Assembly: GCF_011397635.1 (NCBI RefSeq) | Contig: NC_064756.1 | Location: 30,928,996 to 30,992,995 of the forward strand | Direction: 5' to 3' | Length of the DNA: 64,000 nt | Source of the DNA: Epinephelus fuscoguttatus | Taxonomy: Eukaryota; Chordata; Actinopteri; Perciformes; Serranidae | Shown: piece after piece, positions 35,579-48,500 of the stretch | Layout: each line of letters starts with the position of its first letter | Position numbering within the stretch: position 1 is the first letter of the stretch | The notes under the pieces: generated by a model | Database searches by the model: none | What the model was told of the DNA's origin: nothing | The model's input: the letters and a program-made list of their open reading frames with translations, nothing else | Made by a program: the position numbers and the translations under genes

Positions 35579-37194
35579 ATGTCATTTCCAAAGGGGATGA
35601 GAGGTATATTTCCCCCTCATTTTCCCAAATCCCATTAAAAAAAATACTCAAAGAGAAGTTCACCCTGCTTTTTACCTGCAGCCCAGAGTGACCGTTGTAC
35701 TCTACATCTCAAGCATTCAGGGTTATGAGCTAATAGTAACATTTTTTGTAGAAGGCAAACAGTGGTGGGATCCGTATGAAACGTCTAATAGAAGACAATT
35801 CATCTATCGACCAAACTCAGCTGCTGAAATTCTGCTGTAAGTTCTGTTTTTGGGTTGTTGTTGTTTTTTTTTTTTTGGGCTTTTGGTTAAATTTTGAATA
35901 GGCATGCAGAGTTAGTGTTTGTTTCTCTGTGTGTTTGTGTAATTGTATGTATAGGTGCCCAGTGTCAACTTCATTTATAGACTCTTATTCACAGTCTGGA
36001 CCTTTTGGTTCAACTGTATACAACAAGGATTTTTGCTGGCAGCCAGGCTGTAAACCTGAATGCATTCACACAGGAACTGCCTTGGGGCAAAGGAGAAACA
36101 ACCCGCATCCCAGTCAGGTTGGTATTTAGGCTGTGTTAGCCTCAATTTTACATTCATAGTTGAATGCCATGCTTGACCTCTCACAGTGTATCGTAACCTT
36201 TAAATCAAGCTATTTTCCCCAAGTCTTTCATGATGTGGAGGCTGCCTAGGGACGCTGCACGAAGCTCTGAGTATGTCAGCTTCCCTTGGAAATGTCCTCC
36301 ATCTGAGAGGGAGATTCGTAAGGCCTTGACAGCACAGTACCGCTCCATCTACAGATGTGACTTCATGGGTATGCCTCAAGGTAGGACAAGTCTGTTGGTT
36401 CAGTCTTGTGTATGTGAAAGCGTGTAAGAACACCTGAGCTACTGACATTCAAGCACTCAGGCGTGTCCAAACAAGCCACCGTATTATTTGTATCTACAGT
36501 TTATTTGCCTTTAGTTGTGGAACTTGTTTGACTGGAGTTGATCATATTAATAATGCAGGAAGAAGATTTACTGTGCACAGCAGGCACGAAGGGCCGCTGC
36601 TATCTACTGACACAGAGATGAGGGACAATTACCGCCAGCCAAAGCAAAAACCTGAACTGCTGGTGAATCAGTCTCACCACAGCTGCAACACAGGTCCTAA
36701 CATGGCCTGTTGTGGTATAGGTAATGCATGCTAAAAAATGCTGGGAAAGGGTGCTTGAAACACATCTTAATGTTTTTATATCATTTGATTACCCTCTGTG
36801 TGTTGCAGTTCCAACTGTTGTGCAAAGGCACGCTCAGCAGAAAAGATCAGATTTGACAAACTATGACAGGTTTTGTGGGAAAAGAGTCAATGATGTCACA
36901 TGTGTGATAAAGTCTCTGCTGCCTCAGGAGCTGCAGCAGTTACACAGAATTTTACCTGAGGAGGGCAAGTATCAACTTATGTCTTTGAATGTTGAAGCAT
37001 TTTAATACTGATTTTGATTTGACAGACAGGGCATTCATGTTATTTTTGCTTTTTGCTTTTCAGAAAGGGAGGCCATTAAAACAGTTTTGAGTGAAGATTG
37101 TCCAAACAGCAGGGAGAAGGTGAATAAACTCCCAGCAGTTGAGCTTCATCCCTGCTCTCCAGAGTGGATATCGAGCTGGCCAGGACCTCTCTGA
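35579..37194 (+). CDS. tex26: testis-expressed protein 26
   Basis: Seven coding exons: 35579-35603, 35752-35836, 35955-36117, 36224-36380, 36559-36720, 36809-36964 and 37064-37194. Phases agree and the product is 292 aa; human TEX26, from memory, is 289. Matches recalled from the human protein include WWDPYETSNRRQF (human NWDSYATTMRTAF), YNKDFCWQP (YSDEYTWKS), a proline-tryptophan segment FPWKCPPSEREIRKALTAQY ([20 protein letters not shown]), DNYRQPKQKPEL (RNYQIPAKIPEL) and QKRSDLTNYDRF (KKQTTYQSDYDK). The molecular function is unknown; human expression is testis-biased. The intron after 36964 appears to use a GC donor. The 25-nt first coding exon is inferred from phase and is the least certain part. 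Confidence 0.9.
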
Positions 37195-37223
37195 ACCTTA
37201 CTGCTACAGTAGTTAGTTTATTA

Positions 37224-38279
37224 GGGTCCAGGCAGCACTACTGTAATCCTAGGTATTCTTCTTCTTATTCTTCTGAGGAAATCATACTTCCCATGGGTGA
37301 AAACTTACCAAACTTTGCACAAAGGTCCAGTCTCATGCCAGATATCCTCAGCTGTAAACTCAAGCCAATAGTCCTGATGGTGGCGCTACAGCAAGCGTGG
37401 GAAGTTCAAAACTTTGAAAATTCATAACAAATCAACCATATGTGCTACGACTTCACAACTTTCATCAAACTGTAGCCCCAACACTGAAGAAACTTTTGTA
37501 CACTTAAACCTATTAAAAATTATGAAGTTCATCACTGTTTTTTTCAAAAACTGTAAAACTTCTTAAACCTATCTCTTCCCACAATTTTTGCTCAATTGAC
37601 ACCAAACTTGCTACAGAGCATCTTCAGACTGTCCTACAAAAACTACGTTTCTCAGATTTTTGATTTATCAAAAATTGAGCCTACAGTGCATCAAAATGTT
37701 TGACTGTAAACAGTACTGTAAACATATACATGCAAATTCTTGCTAAATAAATCTTCAATGTTCATGAAAAAAATGACAAAATTCTAGAGTCATGGTAGAT
37801 GACGTGTGGCAAATTTCAGAATTTTATCTCAAAAACTGATTTTTTGACAGTATTTTGAATTTTGCTCTAATTTGAACAATTGGAGTCAGTGTAAAAATAG
37901 CAATTTTAAACATAAGTTTTTCACTTATGAAGCAAATCAATCGTTGTTAAAATAAATTACCAGCATCTCCATGCTGTCTAGATGCAATGCGTATTTTAAG
38001 ATTTTTGTTTCGATAACTGAATTTTTTTTACAGTGGTTTGAAATCTGCCTTTCCATGCATGGATGGCTGCTAAACCTGCACGTCTGGCTTAGTCAGTTTG
38101 TGAAGCTACACATGAATTCTCACTGACTAATTAGCTCAGTGAGATAGAAATTGATTCTTAGTCTCAGAGGTTGAGTTCAAGCCTCAGCTGATGCAAAAGG
38201 CAGATTGTGTTGCTAAATTCCTAAATGTCTTCCAATTCTTCTGCTTGTTGCTCAGAATTGCCTAAAAATGCCTGGACCC
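37224..38279. mobile_element. probable DNA transposon with GGGTCCAGGCA termini
   Basis: GGGTCCAGGCA at 37224-37234 is exactly inverted as TGCCTGGACCC at 38269-38279, giving 11-bp termini around about 1056 bp. The interior contains GTGGCGCTACAGCA and other phrases common in teleost repeats. No ORF of note and no clear target duplication. It sits 30 bp after the tex26 stop codon. Confidence 0.5.
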
Positions 38280-38694
38280 AACCCATCGCTGCGCAGAAGC
38301 TATAATCTGTCTTTGAGTTTTGTGTTTTTCATGTAGTTTCTTGTCATAGTAGGGATAAAAAATGTAATAATTGATACAATACACTGCAAATTAAAAGTGT
38401 CTCGCAGAATTGATTTGCTTTGTCTTTTTTTGTGTGGAACTTGTGTGATAATTAAACGTCTCCCACCGATGAAAAGATATTTGTCTGCCTTCATGTTTCA
38501 TTGCCCCCACACTCTGCTCTCTGACGTTATGCAGTCTGTTTGCAGCTTGATAACAAGATCAGCAGTAACACTTTTTGGTTTCTTCTGTTTTGTGACGTTT
38601 TCCAAGTCTTTTCAAAAGGAATATTAATTATCTTGCTTTAAAAATATATTAATTCCCTAAGTAGTTAAAATGGAATTATGAAAATTCGTCAACA

Positions 38695-39310
38695 TTAAAG
38701 AATACTTCACCCACAAAATATCAATTTGTATATCAGTTAGTCATGCAATGTTATCTGGAATTTGTGAAGAAAACTTTGTTTTTCTCACACGCCTCAACAG
38801 AAAACTGCAAACATATTGATTTATTGATTGACTGAGGTCCAAGTTTAACAGCAACAAAACTCTATAAAAAAAAACCTGTTCACAAATTTTCCACACAGGT
38901 CATGCAGTATAAGTCTCATTTGCCCAGTTGTTTGCTCCTTGCTTCCCAAACACATTGCATTTCACTGAAAAAAAAAGTATTGGAGTCTGTGTTTGAAGAG
39001 ATCATCGAGAAGTTTCACTTTCAGTTCAATTTGATGTATTGATATGTTAGTGAAAATGCAGGTATTTGGGAAGCACTGAGCATACGACTGGATAAGTAAG
39101 ACTTGGATGACATCAAAACAGATGTTTTGATATGGTTTTGATATAGTTTGGCTTTTGTTAAGCGTAGTCCCAAACCAATCAATAAAAAAATGTGTCCACC
39201 ATTTTCCATAGAGGCACACGGGAAAAAACAGTTTTCTTATGAGCTCAAGGTAAAACAGCACAGCAAACTGAATTACTACTGGTCATTTTGTGGGTGAGGT
39301 ATTCTTTTAA
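38695..39310. mobile_element. TTAA-bounded MITE between tex26 and wdr95
   Basis: The left end is TTAAAGAATACTTCACCCAC. The right end, reverse complemented, is TTAAAAGAATACCTCACCCAC, and both run on into AAAAT. With TTAA at both boundaries (38695-38698, 39307-39310), it has the layout of the element at 12981 and a related AxTTCACCC-type terminus. It is 616 bp and non-coding. Confidence 0.8.
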
Positions 39311-39597
39311 TGAGGCACATTAAACTATGATTACATGTTAACTAATTTAAACACAAAGTAAACAGCGCAGTACATTGTTAGGCTTAAACTAGCTGTCACT
39401 AACACACTGACGAAACCGTCTCTCACTCTTTAAAGGCAGGATTCTTGCCTTACGTCTTGTAGTCTCAGTTGTCACCCTTGGTTTCTTAGTTACCGTGAGG
39501 CCACCTGCTCTGCTCAGGTGTAATGTTAGAGAGAGTGTCAGGTAGACTAATGTGAGATCTGTCTGATTAACATCTGTTTGGAGGTCTGACTCAGGAA

Positions 39598-42500
39598 ATG
39601 CGTTGCAAAGTCTGCTTTTTGCGTCACATCAGCCTTAAAGATTCACCATCTAACGAGGATGCCACTGGGGAAAAGGGTCCGCTCTTCTTCAGCTTCAGGG
39701 AGATTAGAAACACAACACGTGACCAGGTAACCTGCTGTTTTTGTTTCTCTCCTTACCAGCATTGCAAGCACAGTTTTTTTTTTGCGAGTATTGAGCCTAT
39801 TAAATACAAGTTTTACTTCATTTTATATTTGAATGTCTGATCAAAGGGTAATGGGACCATGGGTTTGAGGCCTTGCCTTGTGCCTGTCATGTTCAGAAAA
39901 TGTTTACTGTTGTCATGGTGCTTGAGTTGCCATCTGTGGCAGCACTGAGCAGTTACCGTGTAATACAGGAAGTCTGGTCACCTATAGCTTAGAATAACAA
40001 ATGTCAAATAGATTCATGTGTAGTTTCAACTTGCACATTTATTGCAAAAAGTTTGTAACAACAGTGTCTACCCTAAATCATGTACAGCAACAATAACAAC
40101 CATCTCATATATTTTTAATTAGTGCCAAAGCAACATTTACCCATAACAACAAAGTGCACACATTTAATTAAAGCAACATTTCAAATCCTCCAGCATCCTC
40201 TCTGAACTGGGGCGTACAGGAGGCAGGACAACATGCACTTCTGTGCCAGGTTGTCAGGGTAAGAAAGTCACAGATGAAGTCTCAGGACCAAGACGAGGGG
40301 GTGTCAGCGAGGACAGAAAAGAGCTGCCTGAATGGTTGGTTCGAGAGCTGCTGAGACAGAACAAGCGAAGACACACTGTCACGCTTGGAGATGCGGCTCA
40401 AATCATGACACGACAACACCACAGTATTGACTCAGCTCGCACACTCTGCAGTCTCAAGGTACAGTTGTCAAATCATTTATCTGAAAGTGGAATCAGAGAA
40501 GTCAAGTGTGATCTATTTGAACCTTTCTCTGCATCTGAAAATGTGTTCTAAGCCTGGATTATTTCAGTATTTCCCAGTAAGTCTACTTTCAGAAAGTTGC
40601 TGCTTTTAGCCTCAAGGTGTCACCAGAGTGTTACATTGTCACACTCACCAGTTTACATGACTCTTTCCAAAGTGCTTAAACTCAACTTCAGCTGCAGTAT
40701 ATCTCACTCACAAGGTGAGCAGCAGAATGAATGTGAGGTAATGCCAAAAGTGCCATTTTAAATCAAGTTGATGATCAATTTACTCACAGCCTGACAGCAC
40801 ATCGGGCAGGACAATCTCTCCCAGAGCCAGGGATGGTCATGCTTCAGGCCAAAGTAAAACAAACACAGTTGCCGAGCCAACTACTTAAAAGGACCCCAGT
40901 AAATTTAAATTCAAGCTTTCAAGCTGACAGGAATGATGGACTGATGTAGGAGGCTGGTGCAAAAGGCACACAGGCTGAAATTTGTGGGTTTCCCTTACAG
41001 ATGTCAGTCACACTCTCCTGCTTAATGTAATGAGCAATGTGCCATGACAGATTAGAAGGAACAGGCTCAGGAGTTCAAAGTTATGCAGTTCTAATAAAGG
41101 GATTTGGAAAGCAGTCGAGGTTATGTGAACACTTTCAGCACTTCCATCACTCTGACTGATAAAACAATTATCTCTGCAATTCAGGAGATACCGTGGGGAA
41201 ACCTCAACTCTAGTTACATCCTTGAGGAATTAGGCTGTTTATCCCTGTTATTTATTAATGATAGATCAAAGAGTTTCATGGATCACGGATCCGTTGCTAG
41301 GAAACCGCCACAAATTGAAGAGAGGCCATTAACACAGAGAGCACGGCCTGTCATCTGGCCTTGTGCAAGCATTGCAGAGACATAACATAGCCGGTGATGG
41401 CTTGTGGTGGCCTTTACAGATACTCATTAGTACTCAGAGGTGGAGCCTTAATCATGTGCGTTCATAATTACACAGTGTTAATGTCTCCTCTCCAAATTTG
41501 TATTTTTAGCACACAGACTTTATCAGCTGCCTGGTGAGTGGATTTGAGTGGACTGGGGAAAAAGCATTTTTGTCAGTTGAATTTTATTACTGGTTTTGTT
41601 GTGCATCCTGCTCTTTTTTTTTAATATTCACAATCAGCCTGCTTTATAGTAACTGGCTCATATCATATTATAATGTCACAGTCTTTTCTTTCTCCAATAA
41701 GACTGATGAGACGATATCACTCGACAACCTCCAGAAATTAAAACTGGCATTTGAGGTATTGTAAAAACTCTTGAAAACACACTGACAGTCTGATGATTAA
41801 TTTCGGGAAGATCTGACTGTATTTTTCTTTTTGAAGGAATTTGATGCGGGTGGCTTGAGATCCATTAATGCAAAGAACTTTGCACGTATTGTGAAGAAGT
41901 GTCTGGCTTTGCCCGAGACAGTAAGACAGTGTGTCATTTCTCTTTCTCTCTGATTCTCTCATCTCTGTGATCTCTGTGTCTCACTCTTTTGCAATAGAGG
42001 ACAAGCCTCTGCAATTACCTGATTAATTTACAATAAGTGTCATTGTTCTTTATTCTTTTGTTCTTTGAATTTCACAGAGCAACGCGCAGATTCAAGGGTT
42101 ATTTAAGAAGATTGATTATTCAGGCCAAGGGAGAATTTCATGGGTGAGATGAAATTCATATTTGTTTCTTATGGAGCATGCAGCATTTTTATTCAGGAGC
42201 ATTGCCTTAGTTATGACACTTCTCATGCATGCAAACACCAGGAATCTGCAATAAAACAGTTACGCCACTAGGAAGTGACAGGTTTATTTTGGCAACTGTA
42301 ATTCAGCTAGGATTTATGGAATAAGTGTGACTGGATCTCACCAATGATTTGGGTTAAATCAGCTTTTTTAGTGCCAAGTTGACTGTACAATAACACATTT
42401 GTCTTGTTCTGACTCAAAGGTGATGGTTTCCCACATAAAACCTTACACTGAGTATTGACACTTGACGTAATTGTAAATATCTTTTCAGTGTGATTTTACA

Positions 42501-45500
42501 ACTGTAATTATATATATATGCATAGGTGGATTATGAGACAATAGGCTCTTGGGCACAGATATGCAGAGGGCCCCACCACCTTTCCTATGTAGGAGCAGGA
42601 CACACAGACTTTGTGGTGCTTTCACTTCTCTTTCAAGTTTTTTGGGTCTCTTTGAGGTAATTTTGTGTGTTATTGAAGTAATTAATCTTTTTTTCTTGGT
42701 CATTTTGTTTCTCTTTTTAGTCATTTTGTGTTAAAATTTTGTGTCTTATTTAGGTAATTTGTTTTCTTTGTGATATTTTTTGTCTTTTTGTGTTTTTTGT
42801 TTGTCTCTTTGTGGTTGTTTGAGTTAAATTGTTTTGCTCTTTGCTTTTCTTTTGCATCTCTTTGTGGTCATTTTGATCCCTTCATGGTTGGTATGTGTTC
42901 ATTTGAGTGACATTTTACTAGTGAGAGCCAGGGGACCCACTGAAACTTTGTGCCCCTTGGCCTGTGCCCAGTAGACCTGTTCAGTAATCCATCCATGTAT
43001 ACACACAGACAGAGTCTCCACTTGTGATGGTGAAGACACTTAGTAAGGTTAGAGAATTATGGATAAAATGATAACATAAAATTTCAATTTTATTTACTAC
43101 GCTAATATTAATTTGGAAAGCATGATGTGACACATTTAATATTTTCTATCTCGCTATACACATGTAAAGTGTATGAGGTTTTGGAAGAACTTATGCTTTT
43201 TTCTGTCCCCCTACTTCAGATAAACCTTTACACTTATAACCATGGCAACCATGGCGCCTAGAAACATGGGCTACAGACAACCTGAACATTAACAGTTCTA
43301 ACACAGAGTAATTTGACACAGGGTGAGTTCTGCACACACGTGATGCAGGAGTACAAAGAGAAGCAGGAATCTGCGAAACGCAGTAAGCAGGTGGCTTTCA
43401 TTCTGCCTGCCACCATGAAGCCGCTGTGTCACGGCATTCCCATCATCAACATCCACTCCACCAATGATGGCACCACCATCACAGTGCGAGAAGACGGGGT
43501 TGTTTGCTGCTGGAGCCCTGAACTTAAACAGCTGAAGACCAAACACATGTTTGTATGTTTTAACTTTGGTACATTTACCTGAACTCTTCAAGGGAAATGT
43601 CTGAAGTCATTCTTTATGTTTTTTTTACTGTGAAGAAATCGCACAAAGAGACCAAAACCAATTTGTTAGTTTATCTTTCAACTCCCCTGACTGTGGCACT
43701 GAACCCCAGGCCCAGTGTTTCTTTCTGCAGACATAACTCTTTTGAAAATGGCTCACGAATATGCATCTTCATTTTTAAGAAAGGATCAGTTATTTCCTAA
43801 AACAGCTGGGCACAGTGCCCATGTTCATCTTAATGAAGGAACACATCACCCAGTGTAACAATATGGCTTGTTAATGTGTTTTTAATAATAATAATGTTTG
43901 GACAACAATGGAGGTCTATAGGTGAAATTAGATACAGTATATCATGCTGAGGCTACACAGAAAATACTTGTAAAGATCAATTCATTGTCAGTTTCCTTCT
44001 TTTCAGGGGTTTGTTGATGATACGGGAATAAAATGAATATCACCACACTTAGCCCTTAATATTATCCATATGTATAAAAGGCGTAACATGGTATTATGTC
44101 ACTCCTCTGTGAGTGTAGAATAGCAAGGACAAAATATCATGAACTCTTTACAGTTTATTCAATAAAATATTACATTAGCAATTCATACGCTGAATCTTCA
44201 CAAGTATTTATATAGGGTTTATTCTATTGGATTGCATTACATTACACAGCTACTTTGTCTACATCCTGTATTGAATTTTGTGGAAGTAAAAGTTTTTAAC
44301 ATTCATGGGCTCATTGTATTACAGAATGAAGGGCCTGCAAACAGGAAGTCAAAATGGGCAAGTGATTTTACCCTGATGACAGAGTTCAACAAGCTGATGG
44401 TCGGAACAGGGTAATGTGAGAAACGGTTTAATAAAACAACTTAAAGACCAAATTATTTATTGAGCACATTGATTACTCTTTTTAAGGTCCCAGACTGTTC
44501 TGGCTTTGTTTATTGTTCGTGTCGTCGTTATCTTGCAGGGACAGAGAGATCCAGCTTTATGAGCTCTCCACTCTGGAGCCTTATTGCCAGATCAATGCAT
44601 TAGACACAGTGCCTTTGACATTAGACTGCGGGTGAGCAACAAAACTTCATGTTAACATATTCGCTAAATGTCACAATAAGTCACAATAATGCTTTGTGTT
44701 TTCCTTATAGCTTCACCAGCCCTGATAAATGTTGTATTCTGTACGGAGATGCTGAGGTCGGTCCTTTGGTTAAAACCTGATCCAATTCTCAAAAGGAAAT
44801 TATTAATTATATTCAAGTGGATTAATACTGGCAGAGGTTATTTTCTGTGTTTGTGTTTCAGGGATGTGTGACTATCATTTTAATATCCTCTGCTGGAGAT
44901 ACCCTCAGGTAATTGTTCTATTCTAAAGACTTACAAGACACGTTCATTCTTATTTCGGTTGTTCAATTAACCATACACACACTGTTATTCAATATTATTT
45001 GAACAGGGATTAGCAAAGCAGTTGGCAGAAGACAAGGTTGGAATTGTATGTTTCTGCAAACCACAGATACTTTACATTTGTATGTTATGTACGGACGGCA
45101 CAGTGGTATGGTGGTTAGCACTGTCGCCTCACAGCAAGAGGGTTCCTGATTTGATCCCAGGAGGGAGCCCTTCTGCATGGGTTTACTCCGGCTTCCTCCC
45201 ACAGTCCAAAGACTGCATGCATAGGTTGGGGATAGGTTAATTGGTGACTCTAAATTGTCCGTAGGTGTGAAGGTGAGTGTGAATGGTTGTCTGTCTCTAT
45301 GTGTTAGCCCTGTGATAGTCTGGCGACCTGTCCAGGATGTACCCTGCCTCTCACCCAAGCGGCTAGAAAATGAATGGATGGATGTTCTGTATGTGTCATA
45401 TCAACATTTCAAAAGTGACGTAGCTCTGATTGGTTCTTGTGGCTACCAAGCTGCAGACGACTGTTCAAGACCAACAAAATGGGTTGTTTGTTTAGTGAGA

Positions 45501-48500
45501 CACTGCCAGTCATGATTGTACCAGCAAAAGCGGGTGTTTTAAGCCAAAACATGATCTTCTAACCATGCCTAAACATAACCTGACGTTAACCACTGTGTTG
45601 CTGAAATGTAAAGAAACATATCAGCGACATCATAATGTAAAATGCTCAGCCTTGTCTCCTAGAAGTTATGTTGACATACAACTCATTTGAAACAGCAAAT
45701 TCTTTTAAAGGTAACATACTTATGAGAAAATAATGCTTTCTAGTAACATAATTAGGAAATATTGCTTAATGTATCTGGCAAGTCGCAAAAATGTTGATAA
45801 TTGACATATCAACAAAACGTTGTATCTCAGCTAAATATTCACTGACAACGTATCACAGTTGGTTTTGGCTAAAGTAGACAATCTTGCATACACTATCCAC
45901 TCTCATTGACTACAGCATTTTTTATTACCTTTATGATTAATATTTAAATGAAATTACAATCATTTCCTACAATTAACCAAATACATTTGTTGCCTAAGAC
46001 AACAGTCTTTGTTATTATGTTTTTCATTCAAGTATAACAGCAATCGCAACCTTTCCCTGACCTTAACCAAAGTGCTTTTTTTCTTAAGTGTTAAACCTAA
46101 GACAGGAGTGTAAAGCAAACCCAAAGATCTGATGTCACTTTTTACACCCGCCATCCTCCCCAGCGACCTCCCTCTCTCCCTGGTGTTTCGTTACCTGAAG
46201 GAAACATTGCCTCAGAACATAATCCAGGCACTAATTATGTTGCCACATTAACATAAAGAAAGCAGCTTCATAACATATACAAATGTAATTTCTAGGAGAG
46301 GGTTGAAATATTACATATTCATGGTTTGCAAAAAGGACGCCCTAGCAAGGTATCACAATCACATTATAAAGGTATTACTAGCATATACAGTATATACTAT
46401 TTTCACAGTACATACATTTCCAGCAATGATCTGCCAGCTACTCAGACAGTGATATAACTCTTAGAAAACTCAGCTGAGCCTGAGGGGGACATCCGCCATT
46501 AACAGCCAATCAAATGTGTGTACTCTTTTGTTTCCCTCTCAGATCATGTTCTCGTCTGATTAAAAGGAATTTGTTTGTGAAAAACTGAATATTTCCTGTG
46601 GGTGAGATACATTTGCAGTGGGTTTTGTGATTCCTGAGAATAATAACACTTGGCTAATGAGTAAAAATTTGGGCAGCATGTTGGCAGTCACGGCATAATT
46701 TTACAATAAATGCCAGACTCAGACCCAGAATAGCTTAATTGGATGTGTGGTTTGCCATTACTGTAAGTAGCTGAATGAGATTACGTTTATGATTTCCTGT
46801 TTTTGAATTTTCATTGTCATTTGTGATACGCATTTGTAGTGAAGCAAACTGTCTGATTCTCCTCACATTATGCAGTGTTATCTTCACTCACACTGAGAAC
46901 TAAAATGCCTGGTCTCCATTTCAGTAATTGGTGAATATTGTTAATGCTATTACTGAGAAAAGGTGTTTCACTCGATGACAGATCTGTAGCTGTTAAATTC
47001 AGGAGTTACTTTGATTTGATAAAATTGCAGCTGCTTCTGATTTCATCATTTTCCCACTCTATGAAGACACTCGGGAAGATGTTTTTGTCACACAGTGTAC
47101 ATTAGTTTTTCCAGTGAGTCAGTACATACTTTTGTGCTGGTAGGTCGTTCTACTACACCAGCATTTTGGCCACACCATTAAAATGTTATCCTTTGTATTT
47201 CACTTTTCTCTGTTGAATGTGGCACCTTTCAATGTATTCAGAATGGAAACACGTGTGTGAGAGACTGACTAATGGTGTGTTTTTCACAAAAATGATTGCG
47301 CACTGGTTCTAACAGCGAACAGAAAATACAGACTCTGTAAATAAGTGTAAAAACAAGCTGGGCAGAGAGCTGTATTTGCACAGAAACTTCAAAAATGTGG
47401 TGGAAAATTATACTCTTGCTTTCTATAGGTTTCCCGCCAATCAAATAAATTACATGTATTTTACATAAGTGAGGCTGTTTCAGGCCCATTTCAACTTCTT
47501 TTTTTTCAGATTATGGAATAAATTACCAAAGACTGAAAATATGCCCAGCATAGCAGTTGACAATGCGGTGCTTTCTCCGAATGTGACATTTGTTAGATGG
47601 AAGGTTCATCAGGACTGGATAACACAGGTGACATTTTATCTTTCCATGCATATGTACACTTCCCTAGCAAAGACATAAATCAGCCAGCTGACTATTTACA
47701 ATATCTGCAGAAGCTGTTTAACAGTACATATTGTTCAATATGTATAGCAGTTTACTTACACTATGATCAAATAATCCTGTCTGAGAAACTCTTCTCTCTA
47801 ACTTCAGGTGAAATACTTTAAGTCTTTTCAAGCTGTTGTCTCCTCATCAAATGAAGAATCTTCCTCCCTCGTTATAGGTAATTTGTTTTGCTTGTTTCTT
47901 TGGCTTTTTAAGTTTTCTGGCATATGTTCAGCGCCATCAGGATAATAACAAACAATCAAAAGACTTTCTTTATCGTGACTTAGACTTCAAAGACATACAT
48001 ATATCTGTCTATTCTTACACATGTATATTCTCTGTGACGGGTCTGTGACTTAAGATCAAGATAACAGAAAAGATGACAAACGCTGAAAATGCTGACAAAA
48101 ATTATTAAGTCCTTTCACTCTACAGTGTGCAGTAATTAAACTCGGTGTTGAACATTAGGCAGCCTGGTAGCAGAGCTGTGAGGGATGACTCATGATGACT
48201 CATCTATCACAAATTCACCAATCAATGCCAGCATGCGTGTGTGTGTGTGTCTGTGTGTCTGTGTGAGTGTGCTTGTGATCGGCCATGTCCACTTGCCACT
48301 TGGTCATTTATTCTGATAATGGCTTACCCTTGCTCCACAAAGCATGTTTGATTGATGCTCATACACACAGCTCAGTAATTTAATGCTTTTTTTCCTCCTT
48401 CTTCGTGAGGCTGTGTGCTGCCGTTAACGGATGCTGAGCAGCAGTTGAATGAGATCAGAGAGGCCTGCTACGAAGGGAAAACCAAGAAGATCCATCTGAG

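Noticed and set aside
36501-36558. TTTAG or CTACAG acceptors near 36500-36514 for the fifth tex26 exon
   Set aside because: Joined in phase to the exon ending at 36380 they give an early stop; the acceptor at 36558 keeps phase and TEX26 similarity.
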